From contig NC_090697.1 of the NCBI RefSeq assembly GCF_040954835.1, forward strand, positions 17,042,001 to 17,106,000: DNA of 64,000 nt. The letters are read 5' to 3'. The position numbers and the translations under genes are program-made. Below are positions 28,301-40,526 of the stretch, one piece after another (position 1 is the first letter of the stretch; the number at the start of each line of letters is the position of its first letter). The stretch is from Lepisosteus oculatus (lineage: Eukaryota > Chordata > Actinopteri > Semionotiformes > Lepisosteidae). The notes beneath the pieces were generated by a model. That model was given only the letters and a program-made list of their open reading frames with translations, was not told the DNA's origin and made no database searches.

Positions 28301-31300
28301 TAACAAAAAAGTTATTTTGAACCTAAAAAATAAATGTACTGTATACATGCAAACATATTTTGATATGTGGGATAGCACAGTGTTGCAGAGGTAGGTAGGC
28401 TTGGAGAAAAAAGTAGAAACAGTCATAAGGTATCGAATGGTTTTATTTCAAAGAGTAAAATCAGATACCAAAACAGAAAACAAGATCTGTCTCTGAGCAC
28501 TAAATTCTTCAGTTTCTGGTTAAAAAGGAATCTGGGCATTTACCCTGCTTACCATTCTGCCAACTTAGCTTAGTTCACAGGCTTTAACTTTTATTTATTT
28601 TATTTATTTATTACCTCCTGGGTCACAGCATCAAGGAGATCCTGTTCCTTTTGCAGAAAGAGGTTTTCATGTATGCCAAGTGACAAATAAGAAAACGATG
28701 CATCCAGTCAGTCAGAGCCACACAAATGTTTTGATATGGAATGTGAGTATGCAGTGAAGAGTACACTGTTGGACAGGAATTCAAACAAATAAAAAGAGTG
28801 GAAAGCAGAAGGACCCAAGGAAATATGCTGTTGCTTTACCAACGAAAGTCAACTGAACACCATTCCAAATTTAAATTATTGATCCAATAGTAGCCGTATG
28901 TGATGAACCACTCAGTGTCAGCACCAGCAGATGATCACCAAGACACTGAACTACTAATTGCAAAAGCCACAGGGGTTCACACCATAACATAGCACATCAT
29001 ATTTTAGAAAACAACCATACAAACCTACCAGACAAACACACCTGCAGGCACAGTTAGACAGGATGGCAACAACAACTGAAGACTGTGGTCTTTTGGTCAC
29101 GTGATATTCTCAGGTGAATCAGAATGCATTCTAGACTTCAGATGGCTGTGAAAGGGTATGTCATCATCAACATCAGGCAGTTATTAGTCATGATTCATTT
29201 GATGACTGTAAGGGTTGGTGTCCATATATTGTTTCAGGACTGTCATGGATGTACATAGAGCTGTCCAGCTGTCTTCAAGCAACTGCTCAGGTGACCAAGC
29301 AGCCCATTCTCTACCATTTCCTCGGGAATGTGGTCCAGTCAAGGATCCCCAAACTGTCATTTAGCCATCTTCCATTACTGTGATGAGAGTCATCAATAAT
29401 TGGGTTGTAGTAGCTAATCCATCATAATTAAACAGAAAAATCCACTGACGTTGACATACATATTCATGAAGCTAAAAGTACGTATTCAAGAAGCTAAAAA
29501 AAACGTTTTTGCACTTATGAAATTCAGGTCAATGTAAGTTGCACATAAAGTGATAAATTCCTATTGATCATTATTGTTTATTCCATTCCTATGACGATCC
29601 CACAAGTACAGCACAGTATGTAAAAAACAGACAATAAGATGATAAATTAGTTATATCAAAATAGTCACACAATAGCATACAAAATGCAGTTGAACATTCC
29701 AGCTGAGTTAATTACAAAACTCTCATTAAATAGTTTAATTTGAAAACATTGTCCACTTCATTTATATTGCAACATTTTTAGTCACAATATTGTGATAGTT
29801 TGGGGATGCCACCTCACCACTAGCCAGAATCTTTCAGTTGTGTCTATATTAAGCACAGGAAAACTACCCAGAGAAGCATTTCTTTTAAGTTACTTTTTAG
29901 ACTAGCACAGGATAAGCTTCTAGTTTCTAATAAGGTCAGGAAAAATTAAACCTGGCTCCACTTTTGAAGCACCTTGCTTGCTTTCAGCTCTGAAACCTTT
30001 CTTTGTTCTCTAGTTTTCCTTTAGCAAGCAAAATCAGTTATTTCAGTGATTCAGGTCTTGCCACAAACAAAAAGGTTGTGCTTGCCGTACATATTTATTC
30101 TTGAAAAAGCAAGCAGATCACCACAATCGAACTTCATCACACAAGAAGTCAGAAAATCAGTGCTTCCTTTTTTTACCTGAAAATGTACTGTACATTCCTT
30201 GCCGAAACAGGGCAGATGAAACTACAAACTGTAGCACACAACGTTATAGTGGGTAGTGATTTCTCAAACCTCTAAGTCCAAAATATACTATATTTAAAGT
30301 GCTTGTCCCAAAACACTCCCTGTATTCTAAAATTGAAGTGACCAGATGTAGATAAGATCCTCTTAGATCTTTTCCCAACAACTCCGACAGAATGAATGCA
30401 AAAAAGAAACGTTAAAGATTTTAGAATACCATAAAATGAAGGAGCCATTTATAAACTACCATATGATCACAGTTTTTATTAAGTATAGTGTACAGTAACA
30501 TTAGACAATTAGCATTTGGGAATTCCTGAGTACAGGTTGAGCTATATGATTACAGGTTTAAGCTGGGATCCTATTACTAGCCAACTGTGTCAGAGATTCT
30601 GTTAGAAACAGCACATAAGTGACTAAGAATGAAAAGTGGCTTTTTAGCACAACATCATTTGTTATCTAGTTAATGATTGCCTGCAAATTTGCCTGCCAAA
30701 TGCCAAGGCTAATCCTTTGTGTATCTTTACTGTGAAACACACCTGTTGCTTTTAAACCGTAAGGAATCTCCTTGGCAGACATCTCCAGTAGCATTCACTC
30801 TGCTGCTGGGTAGAGATCTCCATGACAGGGGGCATGCATTACAGACAAGCAACACTTTCACTGTTAAATTAATTGTGAAACTCAGTGTTTGTTAACCATC
30901 TCTGAACTTAGAAAAGCTGCCAATAACATTGCCAGATAGTTTAATGCTTCAGGAAGAGACCAGAGATTGCGAACTTCAAACTACAATAATAGAATATAAT
31001 GCATTTGCATGATTTTTGTAATTTGCTGAGTTTTGAAATACTATTTGAATACCCTCCTACTTTTAGTGAGCATTATGTGGATCAAATATCATACTAAAAC
31101 TAATATTTTGACTATAATAATGTCATTATTTAAATGGTATAACCCAAATGTTGCTGGAGATGAAAGTTTGTTAATATGGTGCATAATAAACATTCTGGCA
31201 TGTTGAATCTAAAATGAACGTGTAAGTTTATTATTAATATTGTCCCTCATTTTGTAGCACCACTGCTGGAAGATTGTGTATCTGAAGTGTTGGGACAGCT

Positions 31301-31769
31301 GAGATTTTTGTTCAGATAAGCAGTCTACAAACCAGGGGATGTCTAGTTGTCTAGTTAAAAAAGCAGATTCACTCTGAGTCGAGACCCACTGGCTCCACAG
31401 ATATGCAGACATTTCCAGAAGCTGATCAGTATTTCTTGTGAAGATGTGATGTACTAGGGGAAGATCCTTGGTAAAAAGTGTGGCAGGAAGAATACAGCAG
31501 GAGAATAGCGACAGGATAGGAGAGCCAAGACAGACTTAGAACCCATCTTCACCTCTGAATTTTTCCTTGATGAACATAATTGAAATGTAGTAGGGACTGA
31601 CACTGTAGGGACACAGACTATTTAGGTTTTCATCCTAAATCTTTTTGGCATTGTTTGTCACTCTTGCTTATTTGAATGCATTATTGTCAAGGACCAAAGT
31701 TAACTCATTTTCTGTGACTGTATTGGCCTCTAAAACCTCACTCTGATTGGCTAAAGTGTGCTAAGAACA

Positions 31770-31856
31770 CACACCACACATCAGCTATGAGTGGAGAGGA
31801 GAACAGAGTGAGGAAGCCAATAAATAGATGAGGATCATTAGGAGGCCATGATATTT
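31770..31856 (-). repeat. 5S-derived SINE fragment
   Basis: About 87 bases matching the body of the SINE at 23.0 kb: ACCACACATCAGCTATGAGT, then GGAGAACAGAGTGA, then TTAGGAGGCCATGAT. Both head and tail are missing, so it is a fragment. Confidence 0.65.
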
Positions 31857-34800
31857 CAACTGTAAACTCACATCTGCAGTTCTCTGTTACAAAGCTGTTA
31901 ATGTCTAATTCTCTCTTTAATGCCAGGCCAGTATGTCACTATTCAAGGTATTGATGTAGGTGCATTGATTTTGTTGTAGCTAGTATTAAAATGAATTTTG
32001 TTACAATTAATAGCTTGCCAGGAGCATCAATTCTGAGTCAGAAAAACTGAAGCTTTCCTTTACCATCTTATTAATGAATATAAAAGGCCATTAATATATT
32101 TGATCATAGAGCCTGTCTGCATCTCATTTGAATTCAGGCCACATTCCTTATTTTGGAATGAACAGAAAATCCAGTGTTTTAAATTAAGCCTGGAAAAACA
32201 ATGCATAACCTCTCACATAAGTACATACTGTATATGATTTTCTCCTGATGACCATAATTTGGTTATTTTATACTGTGGGTTGGAATGGCCTTCAGCATGC
32301 CACTTGCCTACTGTCAATCTCCCACTAACCTAAACCTAAAACTTCAATCTCCCACTAACCTACAACCTGCTCACAATTGACTCATCTTGTAAAACCCTCC
32401 ACCTGAAATGTAGAATGGAGCTCATAGTCTGGTGAATTCCAGCTCAAGGCTGATCTGCGATCTACTGTGGAATTGTGCATGAAAAGAAATCCATCACCTA
32501 CAACTGTAACAAATTCATAGAGTTATTGTGAGCAAAATCAGATGATCATTTTTGCAGCAGGTGTACTGGCCTTTTATTGAACAGACTTGACATGGATTAA
32601 GTCATTATGTTGATTAACACTTGTCAGCAACAAATTTGCTAAATAAGGGGTCTACCGAGAAGGTTATAAAATAGTAACATAGGTTAGGGGTATAGGGATG
32701 CAAGAAGTCATAGTGCAGTTCAGTGAAGGTTTGAAAGGTGGTCTGTTACAAACAGCTTATTTTGCTTTAAAACATCTCAATTACCATAAATATCAGTTTA
32801 ATTAAGAATATATTTTAGGACATTATATATAGTATATTTATAAATGTATATTTAGAATAAACCTTTAGGTTCAACATGAATGGGCATATGGTATACCTTT
32901 CACAGGTTAAATGTCACATACAAATTCCTCATGGCTTTCAGTGATGGACTGTGCCTGTCATCTTTCTAGATTAGAAATTGCTGGCTGTGACCTCAGACTG
33001 GGAGCGACAGTGCAGACACATTTTAACTTCCAAACAGAAGCATGAAGGCATTGTTCTCTTTATAAGCGCGACATATTGGTTTTCTGTGTTTTTCTTTGAT
33101 TTTCCCCAGCTTTGACATTTAACAAGTTAAATAACCTCATCATCTGTGCCCAATCAACTCTCTCACTAATGAGGTGATATAACACTTATGCAACAGATGA
33201 AGTCACTTGAGTGTATTATGATGGAGAATGGTCAATCAATCTAAGTGCCACTGAAAACATTTAATCAATATCCACATACTTTATTTTTCTTTTAAGTTTC
33301 TTTTGATGGTCATTTGGCAGAGAACCACCGAGTGTGGGTGTTTGGAGTTAGCTCTGGGACTGCCATTTTTCAACAAATGATTGATCTTTTTTAGCAGTCT
33401 GTCTGTTAACAGTAAGGATTGATTTCACATTCTAGGACCATAGGTGCAGAGATGCAGATAGCCTGGCGACAGTCATGTTTCTGATCCAAGTTTTTTTCTT
33501 TGTTGATGACAGGCTAAATCATACAGAAATATCTGCTTTTGTGAAAAAGAGAAAACTAAAATGTAATTACGGGTATCATGTTATAGCGAGGGAGGTACAG
33601 AATTTATTTAGTCCTTGGATAACCCATAGAGATAGAAAATCTAGAGATATTGTTTCCATGTTTTGTAATTAAATGGACTCTAAGATGTTTTGTATAGATG
33701 TTATGATGAGCACAAGCACACATACAGTGCAGCTAGACATTTAGGAAGTTTGTAAGGTCATTCTTCCCATATTCTGAAGTACACATCTGTCTGTCTGTAC
33801 CCACACACACGTCAGTGACTCTCCTCAATTTCTGCTTGTCCTGTGTTTTAAAACGAGGTTCAGAAAGACAAGCTTTGTTCTCTGAATACATTCAAAAGCT
33901 TCATTTCCATTCCTTGCCCTGTGCTCATAAATCTAGTGAGCAAATGCATATCGTGTGGGGGTGCCATCCAGCCCCTCTTTCCAGTAATGAAAACATTGCC
34001 TATTTATCTCTAAACAGTAATGTTTACTGGGAAGTTTTTATTTGCAAATTTTGAATGCCATCCATCTCAGGAGTAATTTGTTCATCTGTAGCTCCCCCTC
34101 CCTCATTTTTGCCTGTAGGTGCTATTAATTTTCTGCATTATAGCCAGGCAGCCCCATTGACCTCTGCCCCTTTAGACCAGGGACAACACAAATCCATTCT
34201 CAATCATGCTGCATGTGACAGGACTGTAAATAAATACCGGCTCTCAATACACTGCCTGGGAAATTAAATGAAGGACTCCAGTGCTCTCTGTCATTGTTGT
34301 TAACCAAGAATTTCATATTTATCATAGCAATAACTGATTTTTGGCCATTGTTATTCAATGTATATAGGAACAAATTTGTCAGCTTTTCATAGCAATTAAA
34401 ACTGAATGGACTTCTTTGGACCACAATTGCAAAGTGCTGTCAGATATAAATCACACATATGTATCAATATAATGTATTATACAGTATGTCATATAAATAT
34501 ACATAATAAGTATTTGCACATACTGTATGTATCTCCTTTCCTATTACATGCTAATTTAGAATTTTGATATGATTCATATCACACATTCTATGTTAAAATT
34601 AAATGCACTAAAACTCTTTTGAGCAGTTAGTCGAGGAAACCATCTTTTCAATTGTAAAATAATATGTATTTGTGTTTCCATTTTAGAAAAACAAAATTAG
34701 ACATGGTTATTTTACCTTATTTTGACCTACCTATTCATATTTAGGTCCTTAAGTAATTTGTGCATTTTAGAAAACATTCAGTGAAGACCAAAGGAAGTAC

Positions 34801-35255
34801 TGTAAGTGCAAGATGTAACGGGAGCCGGTCCAGGCTTCCTGAAGCATAGTTCAGGACCCTATGCAGACAGTATAATCTGGAAGTAAGTGGAGAAGGACAA
34901 CAGGGAGGAGACAGAGAGGATCAGGATGAACAAAGAAATATGAACCGGGGGTCACAGGTGAGAATTGTGTTGAAGAGGAAGAACAGGAGGCACTCCTCTA
35001 CCCAAATTGTTCTGGGAGTGAAGGATGGATAAAAGTACCCAGCCATAGTGTTGAAGCCGATACCATGGATTCCTGGATTTCAATGGCTTCTTAAACACAA
35101 ATCTCTCCATCACAACAGTTTTTCAAAATATCCCTCTACTGTTTCCTTTGCTATAGAAAGGTCTGGCAACAAACTAAATTTAGCAGCAGGTTTAAATGTT
35201 TAATACTAGCATTACAGATTTTATTTAATATTGATTGACTGTGCAATTTTTACAG

Positions 35256-35405
35256 CACTTTCTTTCCTGGCCTGGTTTGCTGGATCAACCACCTCTTCTT
35301 CAAGTTACTCTACAGCGGCAAAGAGGAGCGAATAGGCCGCAGTGACAAGGTCTTCACTTATGAGTGTCTCTTCAAACAGCACGTACAGGATTGGTCTATT
35401 CCCAT
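35256..35405 (+). CDS. GULO: GULO exon IX-equivalent
   Basis: 150 bases. The first base completes a serine codon, and the last two (AT) form methionine with the G of the next exon. It encodes [20 protein letters not shown], then the [19 protein letters not shown] segment, an obvious match to the mammalian enzyme including the invariant FTYEC and QHVQDW blocks. The acceptor is TTTTTACAG and the donor GTAAGA. The + frame that starts at 35342 and reads through the donor is not the gene's frame. Confidence 0.95.
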
Positions 35406-35814
35406 GTAAGATAACTTTAACAACACCCTTCTTTCCAAGAGAATATGGTATCAAACTCCCTGTGCTTTTGAATTTGATTTTAAAAATGATAAGAGAAACT
35501 GAGTATACTGGAAAAACACTGCAGATACTGTAACTGTGTTAGATTATATATATGTATACAGTACACACTGTGCTTACTTTAAAATCTCTAACCGTGTTTA
35601 TTTTACCTGCATTTAAATTATGATTCCAAAACATTTAAAACAGAGCAAATCTTATGTCTTGGTCCATACATCAATCCCAAAGCAGATCTTACATAAAAGA
35701 AGGAATAAAGGAATTCCTTCCTAGTGACCTCCTTTTGCTTCTATACCACCATTTCTGATGTAACCACACCCCACTTCACAAACAGGAGGACTGAGTCAAC
35801 ACTTTCTCCTCCAG
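35406..35814 (+). other. GULO intron (409 bp)
   Basis: Short intron from donor GTAAGA to acceptor TTTCTCCTCCAG. No repeat recognised. Confidence 0.85.
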
Positions 35815-35979
35815 GGAACAGACTAAAGAGGCTCTGCTGCAGCTGAAGGCCTGGCTGGAGAATAACCCAGACACAGTAGCTCATTTCCCGGTGGAAGTGC
35901 GTTTTGCTCGGGGAGACAACATTCTCCTCAGCCCCTGCTTTCAGAGAGACAGCTGCTACATCAACATCATCCTGTACAG
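35815..35979 (+). CDS. GULO: GULO exon X-equivalent
   Basis: 165 bases. It encodes [17 protein letters not shown], then [20 protein letters not shown], then the [12 protein letters not shown] block. The Glu-x-Arg pair in PVEVRF is the conserved substrate and catalytic segment of the sugar-lactone oxidase branch of the VAO flavoprotein family. The size is close to the corresponding mammalian exon. The acceptor is CTCCTCCAG and the donor GTACAG. Confidence 0.95.
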
Positions 35980-36258
35980 GTACAGATCGAGAGTCTCAAA
36001 GCCCTAGGGAAAGTGTCTGCTTCACGAGAAAACTTGTGTCATGGAGATATTCAGCATCATAAATAAAATCCTGTTTGAGTATAGATTATATAATTCTGCT
36101 CCTCATGAAAATGTCAAGAAACATTTAAAGGTTTAGCGAGGTTTTTATATATTTTTTAAATATATTGAATAGATTCATTTACTTTCAACATTTTACTTTT
36201 GTTTTCTGAAAAATTGCCACAAAAAAATGGTTCACTGTATTTTTTTGTGAATCTCTAG
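35980..36258 (+). other. GULO intron (279 bp)
   Basis: Compact AT-rich intron between donor GTACAG and acceptor GAATCTCTAG. Nothing else seen. Confidence 0.85.
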
Positions 36259-36349
36259 GCCTTATGGAAAGGATGTGCCCAAACAGCAGTATTGGGCTGC
36301 TTACGAAAACATCATGAAGGATGTAGGAGGAAGGCCTCACTGGGCAAAG
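36259..36349 (+). CDS. GULO: GULO exon XI-equivalent
   Basis: 91 bases. The first base completes an arginine codon, and then 30 codons end in phase 0. It encodes [20 protein letters not shown], then VGGRPHWAK. The HWAK matches the HWxK motif that marks the active site of aldonolactone oxidases. The donor is GTAACT. Confidence 0.95.
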
Positions 36350-36909
36350 GTAACTCTTTGATTTATTGCTCCATTCAAAATGGGATTACAGACTGTCTGT
36401 GATTTCAGCGAAGTTGAAATTAGACTGTCACTGCTTAGAACATACTGTACCAAAGCATTTAAGATAGACCATAAAAATGTTACTAAGGAATAAATAACTT
36501 GTGTTTGTGTGTGCCCTGTGATGGACTGGCACCCCTTCCAGGGTGTATTGCCTTGCGCTCACTGCTTGCCAGGATAGACTCCGGCTCCCCCTTGACCCTG
36601 TAGTGTATAAAGAAGATGGATGGTTGGATGTCTTAGTCCATCTATATACAGTACAAAACGTCATGTCTTCTGTTTCTCCCTTGAAACACAAAATTTCATT
36701 ATTGTATTGGAGGCACAAATGGCTATTGTATAAGATTTATTTTATTAGATGTTTTATGATTGTTTGAACTCTTAAACAGTTGAAGATACAGCAGTTCTGT
36801 TAGGGTTTCAGTCACTGAGAGTTAAAGTGAAGCAGAACTCATCTGTAGGAGCAGTATTGGTATGTCCTGAAAAAAAATATTAACCCAAATCAAATGATGT
36901 TTGTACCAG
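36350..36909 (+). other. GULO intron (560 bp) holding a family A repeat
   Basis: From donor GTAACT to acceptor TTTGTACCAG. The repeat at 36497-36640 explains the small ORFs seen on both strands here. Confidence 0.8.
36497..36640 (-). repeat. Family A repeat fragment, reverse orientation
   Basis: It has the reverse-strand landmarks GTGCCCTGTGATGGACTGGC, then CAGGGTGTATTGCCTTGCGC, then AGGATAGACTCCGGCTCCCC, ending at a GATGGATGG tail. It covers only one end of the family consensus. Confidence 0.7.
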
Positions 36910-37038
36910 GCTCACAATTGCACCCGTAAGGATTTTGAGAAGATGTACCCTGGTTTCCAGAAGTTTTGCTCTATCCGGGAGAAGCAGGACCCATCAGGAG
37001 TGTTCCTCAACACCTACCTGGAAAATATTTTCTTCTAG
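36910..37038 (+). CDS. GULO: GULO terminal exon (XII-equivalent) with stop
   Basis: 129 bases, 42 codons and TAG at 37036-37038. It encodes [20 protein letters not shown], then a [18 protein letters not shown] ending. The length and end point match the mammalian C-terminus closely, so the stop looks native rather than a truncation. There is no canonical AATAAA nearby. ATTAAA at 37365-37370 or 37541-37546 are possible polyadenylation signals (inference). Confidence 0.95.
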   Translation, partial: AHNCTRKDFEKMYPGFQKFCSIREKQDPSGVFLNTYLENIFF

Positions 37039-37965
37039 TCAAAAATAACACATACTGTATTAATCAAAACAGTGCCTGAGCAAACATGCACTAATATAAA
37101 CTATATACGTTTTCCACAATCCTTGTTTTAATTACGTAAAAATATAGATTTGCTCAAATAATATTAATAGTGTCAATCACAGTTTTGGAATTTCTAATCC
37201 GAAAAAGGTCAGGTTTAATTTGTTATCATTAGTTGTGTGAATCAGAATTTTCTTATAAATCTATAAATTATATAATGTATCAAATAGATCTTATAATGTA
37301 TAAGTTTATAAATTATACTTCTGTTTACATTTTTATTTTATTCCACTTTTTCCAACAAATAGTAATTAAAATGTGGTATTTGTGTTTAAGTAAATGATTA
37401 TTTCATTTTTAACAGCAAAAGTTCTTAGTGGATTTCAAGACAATAAGAATTTATTTCAAATATTCACTATATTTCTGATGTAGCAATAATTTTACTAACT
37501 GTAAATGAGCTTTGTATTTGCCAGTATATCAAGCATCATAATTAAAATTAGTAATCGGAAGCATTACATTTTCCTGTATTTTTATTTTCCGATTGTTATG
37601 ATTTCTTGCGTGTTAAAAGGAGAACATTTCAAAACATTTTCCTAATTAATATAATCCATGAAGTAGGGAATACAAAAACGTATATAGTAGCTACTGCTCT
37701 TTTACACATTGACATTATTGTCTATTTTCCCTCATTATGTTTGTTCTTTTATATGCTATGATAAGGTAGTTTGTTTTAATGTCCAGAAATACAGAAGTCT
37801 TAACTGTTACATAAACTTTAGCACCACTAAAATCTCTTCTATTGAGCTTCATGTATGTGTAGCATATTAAATCTACAAATGTTGTACAATACATGCCAGA
37901 CACAAGAAGGACTGGGTGAAATGCAGAGCTAGTATATGGATAAGGTTTTATTTCAATTAAAAAAA
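37039..37965 (+). other. Probable GULO 3' UTR and AT-rich flank
   Basis: No repeat or gene was recognised. It is strongly AT-rich and contains the two ATTAAA candidates mentioned for GULO. The extent of the UTR cannot be decided from sequence. Confidence 0.4.
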
Positions 37966-38495
37966 TAAATTATAGCCCCAAGGGATCCCAAAAGGTCTTA
38001 CATGTAAGAGGGGACCCACTTAATTCACCACTACAGTGCAGCAACCACCTGGGAGACATGTGGAAGCCATAATGTGCCATCAGCCCTACTTCACAGCAGA
38101 TCATGTTGAGAAGTGAGGAGATGATTCACCATTTAAATTATGGGAAAACGTTAGGAATGCCAGATTGCACAAACTGGAGAATTTGGCTAGGACTCTGCTA
38201 ACCCAAGCAATAACCAAACAGTCAGAACCATGATTTTTTGAGGGGTCTAATCTGAATGATGATAGCACAGTGTCCCAAGTCAATTTACCTGAGCAACTGG
38301 CTTTGAAAGTGTGGTCCAGGAGGAAGAGCACCACTACACTGGTCCACCAACATCACTTACAGGAACAGTATAGTTGTCCTTAGAAAACCCTAATACTGAT
38401 GTTTTCATCCCAATACTTACCAGGCCCAGCTTTGCTTAGCTTCTGAAATCTGAAGAGATCAGGCTACCAAGTGGTGTTCAAGGTGACCAGAATTC
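37966..38495 (-). repeat. 5S-derived SINE, second subfamily, reverse strand
   Basis: On the minus strand the element begins at about 38492 with a recognisable 5S-rRNA head: CACCTTGAACACC, then TTTCAGAAGCTAAGCAAAG, then GGGCCTGGTAAGTATTGG. The body differs from the SINE at 39118-39690. It ends at the low-coordinate side in CTTTTGGGATCCCTTGGGG-like sequence. About 530 bp and nearly complete. Fragments of a similar tail occur at 56042-56160 and 59425-59525. Confidence 0.75.
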
Positions 38496-39117
38496 TTTAC
38501 TAGGAGGACACGTGTTGTCTGACCTCTCATGCCTATCTCACATGAACTTGGTGCTGGAAAGTAGCATTCTGCAGACGAAACAGGCAGACCAGTATGTCAT
38601 GAGCAACAAATTAATTTTTTATTCAGCTAAAACACTCCATCTACCATTCCCATATACAAACTATATTTCTTTTTGAATTTCATTCTGTTTGAATTTAGAA
38701 TTTAACTTCAGATGTGGAGATTGGAACTAATTTTGGTGCAGGAGATATAGAAATGAAAGTCAGGGAAGCATGGATACCTGGATACTGTTATTCCCAAAGA
38801 TGTATTTCTTACTGTGCTACAACCACCCAACAAAGAATTAATTCTGCTTGTTTTAATGTTCTGCTTATTTACTACCTAGTGCTTATGTTTCAGTGATTGC
38901 AGGTGGAAGCCACCATCATTTAATGTTTAGTTTAGAGTATAGTTTGACTTACAGAATCTGTTCTTTTTTTATTTTTAACATTTATTAAGGCCAGAGGCCT
39001 CCAGGGTTTTTAACGTATCTCAGTGTTGGCAAGGTTAATGTAAAGATTGGAATCCTTGTCCTCAAGGGCTGGTGATTCTGCTAGTTTTCATTTCAACTCT
39101 GTTCTTAAGCTAAATAT
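38496..39117. other. Intergenic spacer between two SINEs
   Basis: About 620 bases without a recognised gene, RNA or repeat. The short open frame at 38714-38896 has no identifiable motif. Confidence 0.45.
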
Positions 39118-39695
39118 GGCCAGCTGCCATGTCACCCTGCAGCTCACAACTGGCAACCTACTGCTGCTGAGCAGGTGTGAGCCTGGTCAGTACCTGGATG
39201 AGAGACCTCCTGAGGAAAAACTAAGGTTTCTGCTGGAAATGGAGTTAGTGAGGACAGTAGGGGGCATTCACCCTGTGATCTGTGTGTGTCTTAATGCCCC
39301 AGTATAGTGACGGAGACACTATACTGTAAAAAGGCGCCGTCTTTCCAATGAGATGTAAAACCGATGTCCTCACTCTCTGTGGTCATTAAAAATCCCAGGT
39401 CGTTTCTTGAAAAGTGAAGGGGTGTTACCCTGTGTCCTGGCCAAATTTCCCAGTGGCCTTTAAAAATCATGGCCACTTTATAATCCCCACCTATGAATTG
39501 GCTACATCATTCTGCTCTCCTCCCCACTGATAGCTGGTCTATGGTTAGCGTACTGGCACACTTTGGCTCCCATCGCATCATCCAGGTGGATACTGCACAT
39601 TGGTGGTGGTGGAGGGGAGTCCCCATTACCTGTAAAGAGGTTTGAAGGAAGTATTCAAAAAGCACTATATAAGTATAAGGAATTATTGTAATTAT
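39118..39695 (+). repeat. 5S-derived SINE, full length
   Basis: The most complete copy in the window. The 5S-like head spans about 39125-39215 (CCATGTCACCCTGCAGCTCA, then GAGCCTGGTCAGTACCTGGA, then GAGAGACC). The body contains GCCCCAGTATAGTGACGG and AAGGCGCCGTCTTTCC. The 3' end reads GAGTCCCCATTACCTGTAAA and finishes with AAGCACTATATAAGTATAAG and an (ATT)-type tail. The open frames at 39047-39307 and 39291-39722 are accidental. Confidence 0.85.
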
Positions 39696-40526
39696 TAAAT
39701 CATCAGCCTCTGCTCCACCCACCTGTCACTTAGCACTGGTTGCAATGGACACCAATTGACAAGGGGCCTGAATCACCTGAAGGCAATTACTATTTCACCG
39801 CTTCAGGTGATTCAGGGCTACCTGTACTCCAACTCTACTCAAGGTTCTGATATAAAGTTTGAGCTCTGAGCTGAGGCTCACTCCCTTTGTTTTGAAGACT
39901 GCCGTGTTCTGTATTTTTTTTTTTTAATTTTTACTCTGGCTTGTTCCCTCGACCACAATTTCTTCCTGTGCTTCTTTAAAGTTTTCCCTACACAACCTAG
40001 CCTAATCTTCTCCAGCTCTTGGACTTTTTGCCTGTTTGGATTAGCCCCCAACTCTTCCCCTGCTGCCACCACAGGGGCACGCCTGCAGCTCTGTGACCGC
40101 GGTGAGGCTCCTGTCTGCACAGCTGAATCTCTGAATGTCTGTATGCTTACCTGTCTACACAGCCGCAATCTGAGATTTGATCCCTGCCTGATACACCACC
40201 ATCCTTTTCCTGCAACTCACCTGGGTCTCATCTGCCTCTTACTCAGCAAGTGGGTTCATCTTATGACTCCTGATCTACTGCTAGTCCCACCAAGGAGTGG
40301 GATTGTTGCAACAATTGGAACCAAAATTAAGGAGAATGAATTTAACTAAGAAGATTAATTAATCTTAATTTCAAAAACCTCAGAAACACTTCCCACTGTG
40401 CAGGATGATGTTTTCCCATTCTTGGGTTAATGTGTGAGGGTCTCTATATAGCCACCCTGAGATCCACACAAGTAGGGGCCATGCTGATCTGGAGTTTTCT
40501 TGTTCTGCAACCTACATTATCTAACC
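39696..40526. other. Unclassified, repeat-like intergenic block
   Basis: Composition is more balanced than its surroundings, and a perfect 16-base inverted repeat (CCTGAATCACCTGAAG at 39767-39782 and its complement at 39801-39816) sits near one end. A pyrimidine-rich stretch from 39900 to 40290 resembles the leader or LTR region of a retroelement, but I see no partner LTR or coding domain. The minus-strand frame 39878-40168 is low-complexity and unconvincing. Confidence 0.35.

Larger units (their letters stand above)
21367..35255 (+). other. GULO intron (13.9 kb) with repeat insertions
   Basis: The largest intron of the gene seen here. It holds a reverse-strand 5S-derived SINE (23.0-23.6 kb), a family A repeat (24.3 kb), another dispersed repeat (25.2 kb) and a SINE fragment (31.8 kb). 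The rest is AT-rich with no gene recognised. A short block at 23937-24045 could read as protein but lacks a donor site and a match. A block at 34811-35060 starting GTAACGGGAGCC is of more balanced composition and looks like an unclassified repeat. Confidence 0.75.
18601..37038 (+). other. GULO: GULO gene region, 3' half (six exons)
   Basis: L-gulonolactone oxidase is a flavoprotein of the ER membrane that oxidises L-gulono-1,4-lactone, giving ascorbate and hydrogen peroxide. Six exons with proper GT/AG borders and compatible phases (0, 2, 2, 2, 0) join into 239 codons plus a stop, matching the C-terminal half of the 440-residue mammalian enzyme. By comparison they are exons VII-XII. The N-terminal FAD-binding half was not found in the 18.6 kb upstream and presumably lies beyond the window. 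No frameshift or internal stop was seen in this half, unlike the broken primate and guinea-pig copies. Introns measure 2.6 kb, 13.9 kb, 0.41 kb, 0.28 kb and 0.56 kb. Confidence 0.93.
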
